Shown here: positions 13,161 to 26,700 of the stretch, piece by piece
Position numbering within the stretch: the first letter of the stretch is position 1
How the letters are laid out: each line of letters begins with the position of its first letter
Assembly (NCBI GenBank): GCA_017654935.2
Contig: CM065680.1
Coordinates: forward strand, 32,779,600-32,843,599
Length of the DNA: 64,000 bases
DNA from: Phymorhynchus buccinoides
Taxonomy: Eukaryota > Mollusca > Gastropoda > Neogastropoda > Raphitomidae
Direction of reading: 5' to 3'
Notes under the pieces: generated by a model
What the model was told of the DNA's origin: nothing
Seen by the model: the letters and a program-made list of their open reading frames with translations, nothing else
Databases searched by the model: none
Made by a program: the position numbers and the translations under genes

Positions 13161-16100
13161 GACTAAAATGGATTCATGGACAAACGGTTCAAGCTTATCT
13201 TTCTTTGTTTAAGGTGGCGACAGACTATGTGGCTGCCTCATATGACTTGATCAGGTCGTGACGTTTCACCTCATTTGCATACCATCTAACTCGATCAATC
13301 TGACTCAGTGGGGCCCAGTCAGGTGACAGGGCCGAATAGGGCGGGTTCTAAATTTCACTGATCGAGTCTGATCGAGTCAGGTGGCTTGTGACCTCTTCTG
13401 TGTGGGAAACAAAATTTGGTCTACGTCATGACCTGATCGAGTCATATGAGGCAGCCACATAGTCTGTCGCCGCCTTTAGTCAGGTATGTATGTGTTGTGG
13501 TCATGGGCTATGTTTCATGATTAAACAGTTTTCAGTTACATTCAGATTTGTTTGTTTCACAGAGAGAAGAACTGTTTGAGCTACGCAGGAAGAGTGGTTC
13601 CGATATGTGGACAGATGATCTGGATCAGTTTACCCTGATGCTGAATGTAAGTTGGTGTGATTGTTCGTGTATTGTAATAGTGATTAGCACAGTGGTTTAA
13701 AAAAAAAAAGTATGTGATATATCCTTGAGTGATTGTGTGATGATATAATTAAATTACTGCTGTTAGATACATAGTTTAAGTAAGATGACAGTAACACAAA
13801 ACGTTCCTTCTTTCATTCCATAGAGTGACCACAGTCACTTTTGACTATTCTGTCGCTGTTACTTTAGGAGAATCTGCGGAAATGTGCACTGAGGTACTAC
13901 TGAGATAAAGAAGAAGAAAGTTGAAAGAAGAAGAAGACAGAAAGCCTGGCCCAGCCAGCCAGGTTCTGCTGACCGGTCCCCAACATGATGCCGCGCCAAG
14001 CGAGAGAATGACCCAGCCAGCCAAGTCCTGCTAATCGGGCCCCAACGTGATGCCGCACCATTGGGAACATTTATTTTTAAAAAAACCGTTTTTTTAAGTA
14101 GTTCTGCCTCCTCTGTTCCATGTATGGACTTGGAAATCATAATTGTAAACTGGTGTGTTAATGTTTTTGCAGTGCAGAAACAGTATGGGCATGTTTGTGC
14201 AATACAGGATGTAGAGGAGCAAGAAAGTTAAAATTGGTTGTTAAAAAAAGATTTAAATAGTGAGGCTAGGAGGAGATAGTGAAATGAATAAGGGGGAAGG
14301 AGCTCTCCGTTAATTAACTGGAGGGAGTTAATTAACAGAGAGCTCCTTCCCCAGTGAAATGAATAAGTGGGAAGGAGCTCTCCGTTAATTAACTGGAGGG
14401 AGTTAATTAACGGAGAGCTCCTTCCCCTTATTCATTTCACTATTGATTGTTATGTTTGTAGTCCAGAAGGTTTGGAGATGATCTGCAGATATACCTGTTA
14501 CAGTACAGCTTGAGGAGCAAGAAACAATTCTGAAATGCTATGTTTATGCAAGGATGAAAGCTCTGAAATAATGTGGCCCCCCGAAAAAAACGAAAAAACA
14601 ACAACAGAAGCTTGATATGCTGTACTGGTGCAATGCTAAATTTAGAAATGGTAAGTGTGCGTTTACTGTGTGCAACGCAGGAAGTTGAAGCTCCAATAAA
14701 TCCATAGCAAATGATTGGGTGCTACTCTTTCAGTTTTACACTGATTTCAGTATTTTTAATTTTACCAGAAACTGAACTTCATTTTTTTTTCAATTCATCA
14801 AAAAAAAAGAACAAAAAAAAGAAAGTTTGACCACAAGCGATTTGGGGCGTTATGAACTTAGTTGTTCTATCTTGGAAGATTACAAAGGCAATGTAATAAT
14901 TTTACAAGGCATATCAGACTCTAACTGTCTCTGTCTCTCATTTTAACTGTCTGTCTCGTTATCTCTGTCTCTTAAGTTGCCCCCCCCCCTGAATCGTCCG
15001 ACAGGGCTCTGCCCCTATACCCTGCCGGGGCCATGGGTCCCTGGATCCCTGCCTTTCATTTTTTTTCATTTTGGGGAGTTGCACCCATGCAAATGCTATG
15101 ACAGTGCAGTGCAGAATGCCTTGAAATGAGCTGTGCCCATGTGTCCCAGTGCAGTGCAGAATGCCTTGAAATGAACTGTGCCCATGTGTCCCAGTGCAGT
15201 GCAGAATGCCTTGAAATGAACTGTGCCCATCTGTCCCGCACAGGAGGTGGAGGAGCAGGAAGTTGAAGCTCCAGTAAATCCATAGGAAATGCTATGATAG
15301 TGCAGTGCAGAATGCCTTGAAATGAGCTGTGCCCATGTGTCCCAGTGTAGTGTAGACTGCCTTGAAATGAGCTGTGCCCATCTGTCCCAGTGTAGTGTAG
15401 ACTGCCTTGAAATGAGCTGTGCCCATCTGTCCCAGTGTAGTGTAGACTGCCTTGAAATGAACTGTGCCCATGTGTCCCAGTGTAGTGTAGACTGCCTTGA
15501 AATGAGCTGTGCCCATCTGTCCCAGTGTAGTGTAGACTGCCTTGAAATGAACTGTGCCCATCTGTCCCAGTGTAGTGTAGACTGCCTTGAAATGAACTGT
15601 GCCCATCTGTCCCAGTGTAGTGCAGAATGCCTTGAAATGAACTGTGCCCATGTGTCTCAGTGTAGTGTAGACTGCCTTGAAATGAACTGTGCCAATGTGT
15701 CCCAGTGTAGTGTAGACTGCCTTGAAATGAACTGTGCCCATCTGTCCTGTAGACTGCCTTGAAATGAACTGTGCCCATCTGTCCCAGTGTAGTGTAGACT
15801 GCCTTGAAATGAACTGTGCCCATCTGTCCCAGTGTAGTGTAGACTGCCTTGAAATGAACTATGCCCGTTTGTCCCAGTGTAGTGTAGACTGCCTTGAAAT
15901 GAACTGTGCCCATCTGTCCCAGTGTAGTGTAGACTGCCTTGAAATGAACTGTGCCCATCTGTCCTGTAGACTGCCTTGAAATGAACTGTGTCCATCTGTC
16001 CCAGTGTAGTGTAGACTGCCTTGAAATGAACTGTGCCCATCTGTCCCAGTGTAGTGTAGACTGCCTTGAAATGAACTGTGCCCGTGTGTCTCAGTGTAGT

Positions 16101-19100
16101 GTAGACTGCCTTGAAATGAACTGTGCCCATGTGTCCCAGTGTAGTGTAGACTGCCTTGAAATGAACTGTGCCCATCTGTCCCAGTGTAGTGTAGACTGCC
16201 TTGAAATGAACTATGCCCGTTTGTCCCAGTGTAATGTAGACTGCCTTGAAATGAACTGTGCCCATCTGTCCCAGTGTAGTGTAGACTGCCTTGAAATGAA
16301 CTGTGCCCATCTGTCCTGTAGACTGCCTTGAAATGAACTGTGCCCATCTGTCCCAGTGTAGTGTAGACTGCCTTGAAATGAACTGTGCCCATCTGTCCCA
16401 GTGTAGTGTAGACTGCCTTGAAATGAACTGTGCCCATGTGTCCCAGTGTAGTGTAGACTGCCTTGAAATGAACTGTGCCCATGTGTCCCAGTGTAGTGTA
16501 GACTGCCTTGAAATGAACTGTGCCCATGTGTCCCAGTGTAGTGTAGACTGCCTTGAAATGAACTGTGCCCATGTGTCCCAGTGTAGTGTAGACTGCCTTG
16601 AAATGAACTGTGCCCATCTGTCCCAGTGTAGTGTAGACTGCCTTGAAATGAACTGTGCCCATCTGTCCCAGTGTAGTGTAGACTGCCTTGAAATGAACTG
16701 TGCCCATGTGTCCCAGTGCAGTGCAGAATGCCTTGAAATGAACTGTGCCCATCTGTCCCAGTGTAGTGTAGACTGCCTTGAAATGAACTGTGCCCATGTC
16801 CCAGTGTAGTGTAGACTGCCTTGAAATGAACTGTGCCCGTCCCCAGTGTAGTGTAGACTGCCTTGAAATGAACTGTGCCCATCTGTCCCAGTGTAGTGTA
16901 GACTGCCTTGAAATGAACTGTGCCCATCTGTCCCAGTGTAGTGTAGACTGCCTTGAAATGAACTGTGCCCATCTGTCCCAGTGTAGTGTAGACTGCCTTG
17001 AAATGAACTGTGCCCATCTGTCCCAGTGTAGTGTAGACTGCCTTGAAATGAGCTGTGCCCATCTGTCCCAGTGTAGTGTAGACTGCCTTGAAATGAACTG
17101 TGCCCATGTGTCCCAGTGTAGTGTAGACTGCCTTGAAATGAACTGTGCCCATCTGTCCCAGTGTAGTGTAGACTGCCTTGAAATGAACTGTGCCCATCTG
17201 TCCCAGTGTAGTGTAGACTGCCTTGAAATGAACTGTGCCCATCTGTCCCAGTGTAGTGCAGAATGCCTTGAAATGAACTGTGCCCATGTGTCTCAGTGTA
17301 GTGTAGACTGCCTTGAAATGAACTGTGCCCATGTGTCCCAGTGTAGTGTAGACTGCCTTGAAATGAACTGTGCCCATCTGTCCTGTAGACTGCCTTGAAA
17401 TGAACTGTGCCCATCTGTCCCAGTGTAGTGTAGACTGCCTTGAAATGAACTGTGCCCATGTCCCAGTGTAGTGTAGACTGCCTTGAAATGAACTATGCCC
17501 GTTTGTCCCAGTGTAGTGTAGACTGCCTTGAAATGAACTGTGCCCATCTGTCCCAGTGTAGTGTAGACTGCCTTGAAATGAACTGTGCCCATCTGTCCTG
17601 TAGACTGCCTTGAAATGAACTGTGTCCATCTGTCCCAGTGTAGTGTAGACTGCCTTGAAATGAACTGTGCCCATCTGTCCCAGTGTAGTGTAGACTGCCT
17701 TGAAATGAACTGTGCCCATGTGTCTGTGTAGTGTAGACTGCCTTGAAATGAACTGTGCCCATGTGTCCCAGTGTAGTGTAGACTGCCTTGAAATGAACTG
17801 TGCCCATCTGTCCCAGTGTAGTGTAGACTGCCTTGAAATGAACTGCCCGTTGTCCCAGTGTAAGACTGCCTTGAAATGAACTGTGCCCATCTGTCCCAGT
17901 GTAGTGTAGACTGCCTTGAAATGAACTGTGCCCATTGTCCCAGTGTAAACTGCCTTGAAATGAACTGTGCCCATCTGTCCCAGTGTAGTGTAGACTGCCT
18001 TGAAATGAACTGTGCCCATCTGTCCCAGTGTAGTGTAGACTGCCTTGAAATGAACTGTGCCCATCTGTCCCAGTGTAGTGTAGACTGCCTTGAAATGAAC
18101 TGTGCCCATCTGTCCCAGTGTAGTGTAGACTGCCTTGAAATGAACTGTGCCCGTGTGTCTCAGTGTAGTGTAGACTGCCTTGAAATGAACTGTGCCAATG
18201 TGTCCCAGTGTAGTGTAGACTGCCTTGAAATGAACTGTGCCCATGTGTCCCAGTGTAGTGTAGACTGCCTTGAAATGAACTGTGCCCAGTGTGTCTGCAG
18301 TGTAGTGTAGACTGCCTTGAAATGAACTGTGCCCATGTCCCTGCCTTGAAATGAACTGTGCCCAGTGTAGTGTAGTGTAGACTGCCTTGAAATGAACTGT
18401 GCCCATCTGTCCCAGTGTAGTGTAGACTGCCTTGAAATGAACTGTGCCCATGTGTCTCAGTGTAGTGTAGACTGCCTTGAAATGAACTGTGCCAATGTGT
18501 CCCAGTGTAGTGTAGACTGCCTTGAAATGAACTGTGCCCATGTGTCCCAGTGTAGTGTAGACTGCCTTGAAATGAACTGTGCCCATCTGTCCCAGTGTAG
18601 TGTAGACTGCCTTGAAATGAACTGTGCCCATCCCCAGTGTAGTGTAGACTGCCTTGAAATGAACTGTGCCCATCTGTCCCAGTGTAGTGTAGACTGCCTT
18701 GAAATGAACTGTGCCCAGAGTGCAGAATGCCTTGAAATGAACTGTGCCCATGTGTCCCAGTGTAGTGTAGACTGCCTTGAAATGAACTGTGCCCATCTGT
18801 CCCAGTGTAGTGTAGACTGCCTTGAAATGAACTGTGCCCATCTGTCCCAGTGTAGTGTAGACTGCCTTGAAATGAACTGTGCCCATCTGTCCCAGTGTAG
18901 TGTAGACTGCCTTGAAATGAGCTGTGCCCATCTGTCCCAGTGTAGTGTAGACTGCCTTGAAATGAGCTGTGCCCATGTGTCCCAGTGTAGTGTAGACTGC
19001 CTTGAAATGAACTGTGCCCATCTGTCCCAGTGTAGTGTAGACTGCCTTGAAATGAACTGTGCCCATCTGTCCCAGTGTAGTGTAGACTGCCTTGAAATGA

Positions 19101-22100
19101 ACTGTGCCCATGTCCCAGTGTAGTGTGCCTTGAAATGAACTGTGCCCAGTGTGTAGTGTAGACTGCCTTGAAATGAACTGTGCCCATGTGTCCCAGTGTA
19201 GTGTAGACTGCCTTGAAATGAACTGTGCCCATCTGTCCTGTGCCCATCTGTCCCAGTGTAGTGTAGACTGCCTTGAAATGAACTGTGCCCATGTGTCCCA
19301 GTGTAGTGTAGACTGCCTTGAAATGAACTATGCCCGTGCCCAGTGTAGTGTAGACTGCCTTGAAATGAACTGTGCCCATCTGTCCCAGTGTAGTGTAGAC
19401 TGCCTTGAAATGAACTGTGCCCATCTGTCCTGTAGACTGCCTTGAAATGAACTGTGTCCATCTGTCCCAGTGTAGTGTAGACTGCCTTGAAATGAACTGT
19501 GCCCATCTGTCCCAGTGTAGTGTAGACTGCCTTGAAATGAACTGTGCCCGTGTGTCTCAGTGTAGTGTAGACTGCCTTGAAATGAACTGTGCCAATGTGT
19601 CCCAGTGTAGTGTAGACTGCCTTGAAATGAACTGTGCCCATCTGTCCCAGTGTAGTGTAGACTGCCTTGAAATGAACTGCCCGTTGTCCCAGTGTAATGT
19701 AGACTGCCTTGAAATGAACTGTGCCCATCTGTCCCAGTGTAGTGTAGACTGCCTTGAAATGAACTGTGCCCATCTGTCCTGTAGACTGCCTTGAAATGAA
19801 CTGTGCCCATCTGTCCCAGTGTAGTGTAGACTGCCTTGAAATGAACTGTGCCCATCTGTCCCAGTGTAGTGTAGACTGCCTTGAAATGAACTGTGCCCAT
19901 GTGTCTCAGTGTAGTGTAGACTGCCTTGAAATGAACTGTGCCAATGTGTCCCAGTGTAGTGTAGACTGCCTTGAAATGAACTGTGCCCATGTGTCCCAGT
20001 GTAGTGTAGACTGCCTTGAAATGAACTGTGCCCATCTGTCCCAGTGTAGTGTAGACTGCCTTGAAATGAACTGTGCCCATGTGTCCCAGTGTAGTGTAGA
20101 CTGCCTTGAAATGAACTGTGCCCATCTGTCCCAGTGTAGTGTAGACTGCCTTGAAATGAACTGTGCCCATGTGTCCCAGTGTAGTGTAGACTGCCTTGAA
20201 ATGAACTGTGCCCATCTGTCCCAGTGTAGTGTAGACTGCCTTGAAATGAACTGTGCCCGTGTGTCCCAGTGTAGTGTAGACTGCCTTGAAATGAACTGTG
20301 CCCGTGTGTCCCAGTGTAGTGTAGACTGCCTTGAAATGAACTGTGCCCATGTGTCCCAGTGTAGTGTAGACTGCCTTGAAATGAACTGTGCCCATCTGTC
20401 CCAGTGTAGTGTAGACTGCCTTGAAATGAACTGTGCCCATCTGTCCCAGTGTAGTGTAGACTGCCTTGAAATGAACTGTGCCCATCTGTCCCAGTGTAGT
20501 GTAGACTGCCTTGAAATGAGCTGTGATGTGTCCCAGTGTAGTGTAGACTGCCTTGAAATGAACTGTGCCCATCTGTCCCAGTGTAGTGTAGACTGCCTTG
20601 AAATGAACTGTGCCAATGTGTCCCAGTGTAGTGTAGACTGCCTTGAAATGAACTGTTCCCGTCTGTCCCAGTGTAGTTTAGACTGCCTTGAAATGAACTG
20701 TGATGTGTCCCAGTGTAGTGTAGACTGCCTTGAAATGAACTGTGCCCATGTGTCTCAGTGTAATGTAGACTGCCTTGAAATGAACTGTGATGTGTCCCAG
20801 TGTAGTGTAGACTGCCTTGAAATGAACTGTGCCCATGTGTCCCAGTGTAGTGTAGACTGCCTTGAAATGAACTGTGCCCGTCTGTCCCAGTGTAGTTTAG
20901 ACTGCCTTGAAATGAACTGTGATGTGTCCCAGTGTAGTGTAGACTGCCTTGAAATGAGCTGTGCCCATGTGTCCCGCACAGGAGGTGGAGGAGCAGGAGC
21001 GTTCTGATGTGAGCGGTGAGGCCCTGACCATGAAGCTGGGCAAGCTGGGCAAGGTGGGCAAGGTGAAGAGCAAGAAGGCGTTGGTGGACACCATGCCCTC
21101 CCCCATGGGCCGCAGGGTCCAGCCCCGCATTGACCACGCCACCAAGGTCAAGGCGGAGAAGGCAGACGCTGCCAAGAAAACCAAAGCTGCAAAGGTAATC
21201 TCGGGGGTTAACCCTTTCAACACCATTCATTTTTCAGTGAAAACTTTCCATTACACTTACCTGGGTAGAGAAAAGATTCTGTCTGCAATATTGGGGATTT
21301 CTCTGTGACATGCATAAAATAGGGCCTGTCCTTTCTTCCCAAAATTAAGAACATAAGGTCACTGGATACCAGACCCTCATGTGATGCTTTTCAGTGACAT
21401 GGGTGTTAAATCATTGTGGTGCCAAGAGGCGACAGTGGCGATTAAAGGGTTAAATTAAGCTGCTTTGCTTGTTTCTGGTTCACAAATTTCAAAGTCCACA
21501 TTACACTCTTCAAATGGATGTGGTTTATAGATCGAGAGAAGCTAAATATGAAACCTTCGGAAAGAATCTTCCATCAATAGATCATCTCTTCTCATGGAGA
21601 TAAATAGACTATTGTATTACTAGTAACTATGGCTCTGGATAAAGGTAGCTAATATCCGAGCCAGACATTTTAATGTTCCCTTATCCCCATGGGGATACCG
21701 GGGGGTCTTCCGTACAAATAGTCCCCCCACCTTCTGGAAGTTATGTGCTTGTAACTCCCTCTAATCTGTCTCTCTCTTTGACTCTGCCTTTTTCCTTGCT
21801 TTGTGTCGTCTACTTTCTTTCTGACTTTTTGGCCCATTTTTTCCCCAAAAAAATCTTCCAAATAATTTTTCTCCTTTGAGCTCCTCCAAAATCGGAATGT
21901 GTCGGCTGAATGCAGCGAGGACACCAGTGAAAACTGGAAAACGGACACATGCGTACCCATTGTGGCCTTATGGGCTGAGAACGCAGAAGAAGAAGAACCG
22001 TTGTTAAGTTCTGATAAACCATTTTCTTCTTCATTTTGTGTTCCAAGGCCATGGTCTTAAATCAGCAGCCGGCTTGGGAGCAGATTTTTTCTCAGATTTT

Positions 22101-23642
22101 CATAGACACTGGTTGCAACCCTTCGGCTTCCTTTTCCTCTTGTGGGAAGAGCATATTGCTAACAAGGAGACCTCAATCTTTAGTTCAGCCCACTATGCTG
22201 TTAATATTAAAGCACACATGAACAAGGAGACCTCAATCTTTAGTTCAGCCCGCTATGCTGTTAATATTAAAGCACACGTGCATGTCCTCAGTTTGCTATT
22301 TTCCTCAGTATCAGTCAACACATTCCATTCTTTTATTTGGGTTGAGGAGTTATAATCAAATTGTCACGATCCCTGAAACTTCTTACAGACTCAGAGTAAG
22401 AAAGAGCGGCTGCTGCTGGGCGAGGATGACCTTGATGACCTTGAAGGTGATGGAGGCAGTGTGAAGGACAACGGAGATGCTACAGAGTCCCTGTCCCTTC
22501 GACTCAACCTGAACGCTGACGGCACAGCCAAGGTCAAGAAACCCCGCAAACCTGCTGGCACAGGCACCGGCAAAGCACGTCCAAAAGGTTAGAATACTGT
22601 GGATAATTATGATTTTTATTCTAGTGCTTTTGTATTTGGTGAGACTAGCAATGAGCTTGCAGTTAAGACCTTTGGTCTTGCATCTGAAAACAAGCATGAC
22701 TGAAAATGACCAATAATGAAATCAACAATAGCATGGCAGGTTTCACAGTTTATACAGCACTTTATAGAGCCGGTATTTAGTATTGAGAAAGGTATTTGGC
22801 ACACATTTAATGAAATATGTACTTGATAATAGTTTGACAAGCAGGAAACTCAATCTGTATTCATAGTTTGAGAGTCAAATGCCAGAATGTGCTATCATTC
22901 TTTTTAGGTAAAAGGCCAGAAGGTATTATCACAAAAATGTTAACGGTTAGTAGTAGCTTTTGGCTTTTTTACCCAAGAATAATAATAGTACCTTCTGGCA
23001 TTTAATCCTGGATTTGTGTTTGCTAGTTGCAGCGTCGCCCAGTGTCCCCAGTAGGTCTCCAGGGAAAGGGAAGAAAGGGGGCAAGAAGAAGAACCCCTGG
23101 TCTGACTCCGAGGGAGAGGACGGGGAGATGAGCGACCTGTCCGACATGGATGCTGACAATATGGCCGCTGCTGTGGCCGCTGCTGCCCGCGACAGAGGAC
23201 CTCGCAGAGCCGCTGGTCAGTTTACCTTGGATTCTTTCCCCCCCTCTTTTCCTTGTCAAAAAGCACTATAGGTTGCGGGTAATTGCCCTGTTTCTGGATA
23301 CATGTATCAAACAGCAGAAGTCGGTGATATAGTGAAATTCGCTGCTTTTTATGATCTTATGCAAAGCATTAAAGATGGAAGCAAGATCAACAAATCGCCT
23401 TGCACATGTTTTTTTAATTTATTCACTGTACAATATTATAGGATTTGGTTTGTGCTTGATGTTTTTTTTTATTGTTTTTATTGGTAATAAATAAAGGACA
23501 AGTGGAGAGCATTGGAGAATGTCGTTATGTTTCAGACTATAAGGCGATACCTTTTCCCCCAGACTCAGACCCCTGTGTCTTATAATAAGACTAATAAAAC
23601 AGTAAATAAAATATAATCACAAAATCTGAAATTTGGCTAAAA

Positions 23643-23708
<66 letters not shown>

Positions 23709-26700
23709 GCCCCTTATAGTCTGAAAAATATGGTAGATGGCCACTGTAAATGCGTTAAAATAACAAAAACGAAAGAAAGAAACGGTGAAGTGCAGCAGAT
23801 GGAAAGTAAATGTGTGTATCTGTCTTCCAGCGTCCAAGGCCAAGTACACGTTCGATGACGACATGGAGGACAGAGTGAGCAGCGGGGAGGACATTACCAG
23901 TCCATACACCTCCAAACCAGCACCTCCCAGAAAACCCTCCCCAACCCTGGGCCTGTCCGATGACGACGACGACGACGTCGATGACTTTCCCACCAAGACC
24001 CCTCCCAAGAAAACCTACGGAGGCCTCTCCGATGACGAGAAAGAAGACCCCTTCAAATCCAACTCCAAGACGTCTTTTGGGCGCCTCTCGGACGACGATG
24101 ACTACTCGGCCAAAGCCCTGGCCCCTAAAAAGACATTTGGGGGCATCTCTGATGATGACGACAACGAGTCTTTCCACTTTGAATCTGACGAGGATTCGGA
24201 TTATAAAGCCAAACCCAAGTCCAAACCTGCGGCAAGGTAAAGTTTGTTCATATTTGTTCCGTCAGTCTCTGAAAGTGATTTTTTCCCCCCATGCATAATA
24301 ATGGCACCACCGATTAAAGTGTGAAGGATAGTTGGAAAATAATCATGATTGACTCTGTTCAGATTTACCCTTTTTTTATATTATTATCCATTACTGTTAT
24401 ATGCTATGTAGCTTTGTGCATAAAAACTGGCTGTGACTGTGATGGTAGGAGTAAGGTGGATCCTTGAGTTGGCGTTTTGTCTGAACTATGAGCTTAGTTG
24501 GGAATTAACGTTTTTGTTTATAATTTAATAATAATAAAGGAAATGATAGGTTAAGGCATCAATTTTTTGCTTGTCTGTGTTTTAACATTTAATTATGGTA
24601 CTAACTTTTGCTACATCTCTTTTTGTGTGTGTGTATTTCTACATGAAATAAGTTTTGTTTCTTGATTAAACTTTTTAAAAAAAGAGGTTCTTGTAAGTAA
24701 AATGTAAAGATGATGCCTGATTGCAAAACTGTATATGTCTCAAATCAACAAAGAAATGCTTTACTGTGTATGGTTGCAAAATTATAGTCTCAACTTTTTT
24801 TTTCAAATCAAGGATAAAAAGAACACTGTTCCTTTGAAAGTCAGTTTATTTGTGAGTGGCAGCATTTGTATGCTTTTAATAATGGCCAATCCTTGGTCTA
24901 CAGGCCACCAGCCAAAGCACCGGCCAAAGCACCGGCCAAAGCTGCACCATCTAAGCCACTAAGTCCAGTGGAGTTCTCCGACAGTGATGATGGATTCACT
25001 GTGGAAAATGACAGCATGCCCAAAGGTAAAATATTTTTCTTTCCCTGTTTCTCTCCTCTTTCTTTCTCTCTCTCTCTCATTCTCTGTGTCTATCTATCTG
25101 TCTGTCTCCCCCCCACCCCCACCCGGTGGGGATACCGGGGGGTCTTTTGTATAAATAGTTCCCCCATCTTCTGGAAGTTCTGTGCTTGTAACTTCCTCTA
25201 ATCTGTCACACTCTTTGACTCTGCCTTTTCCCCTTGCTTACTGTCATCTACTATCTGCCTTTCTGGTCCATTCTGCCTTTTTTCAAGAAACACGTTCAAA
25301 AAGATTTCCTCCAGCCGAAGTCGGACTTGCTGGGCCAAATTATTTCGTACTTAGGCACATAACGGCAGCATGACGCACCTGCGCTCATAATTGACAGGAA
25401 ACTGAGCGATTGAAGAAGAAGTCTCTCTCCAGTCACAGAGTGATGTTGGATGTTAGTTCTTTTCATTTTCCAGACAGACAGGCGACAACTTGTGGCATCT
25501 TGTTTGTTAAAGTTTAAAGCCAAACTTATATAAAGTGTAGAAACTGTCTTTTTGTTCTACTGTATTTTTCGGATCATTAGGCGCTGCTGTGCTTATTTTA
25601 CTTTCAAATGATTAATTATTTGTTTGCCTTTAATGTTCTTGTTATCAATGTAAAGCACACTGAGCTCATGTGAGAAAGAGCGCTATATAAATTCCCATTA
25701 TTATTATAAGGCAAATAGGTCAATTTTCAAGAAAAGTCTGAAAAAAATTAAAGTAAAAGGCGCACTCGTTTATAAGGCACCTCGCAAAAGAAAGTCAAAC
25801 TTTGAAGCCTGTAAGCGTCCTGTAAATGCTTACCGCCCGCCATTACTGCTGTCATAAACGAGAGTTGGCTCCCCTTCTCAAATAATCAAACTTCCGTTTG
25901 TGCTGCTTCCTGTTGTGTTTGGACTTTTCTTCGCGAAACTGAAAGAATTATGGCATTTTAAGCTCTACAACAGCTTTTTACATCCAATGAAGGGTTATGG
26001 CATCTGTTGGACAGTATCTCAGACTATAATAGGGATTTTGAAGCATTTTAACGCGAGTATTCGTCGTATCGACGGCTCGCGACCGCTTTCGATGTCTGAC
26101 TCACAGTAGACTTTACTGAATACGGCAATCTTTGCCTCTCTTCTCATCTCACAATTTTGTTCACTAATAGGGCGCCCTCGTTTATTAGGCGCATAGGTCG
26201 AAATTGGATTAAAAAAATATCGCCTCGTAACCCGAAAATTACGGTAAATGTGTTTGGTTTGTCAATTTTGTCTCATGTTGTGCTGGAATGTGTCTTTATG
26301 TCTTGGGTTCCTTCTACTGTGATGCAGAGAAAGACAGCCTGGATGACATTTTTTGGTTTGTCACATGTGCTAGAATGTTTTTATGTCTTGAGTTCCTTCT
26401 ACTGTGATGCAGAGAAAGACAGCCTGGATGACATTTTTGGTGCCAAACCCATCGCCAAGCCTGCAGCCAAAAAGCCAGCTGCCAAGAAACCAAAGAAAGG
26501 TCAGCATTGCTTGTCCCTTTTTTTTTTTTAACTCATTCAAGTCGTTCCAGCCATATATGTCCGGAATTAATAGATAACTGTCAATTTGATGCATTTGCTT
26601 CAAGGGAAGTAAATCTGTGTGCACACAATACCTTGGTCAGTTCTAAACCCGCTTCGCTCCCTTAGACCACAATTTTGCCTTTGCTTTGTAGTGGTTTGTT

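Noticed and set aside
15056..21230. Very long open reading frames (up to 966 codons) with [15 protein letters not shown] or [15 protein letters not shown] repeats
   Set aside because: They are produced by a 45-bp repeat with no stop in four of six frames; the region is an intron of TOP2 on the plus strand and unit-length variants shift frames freely.
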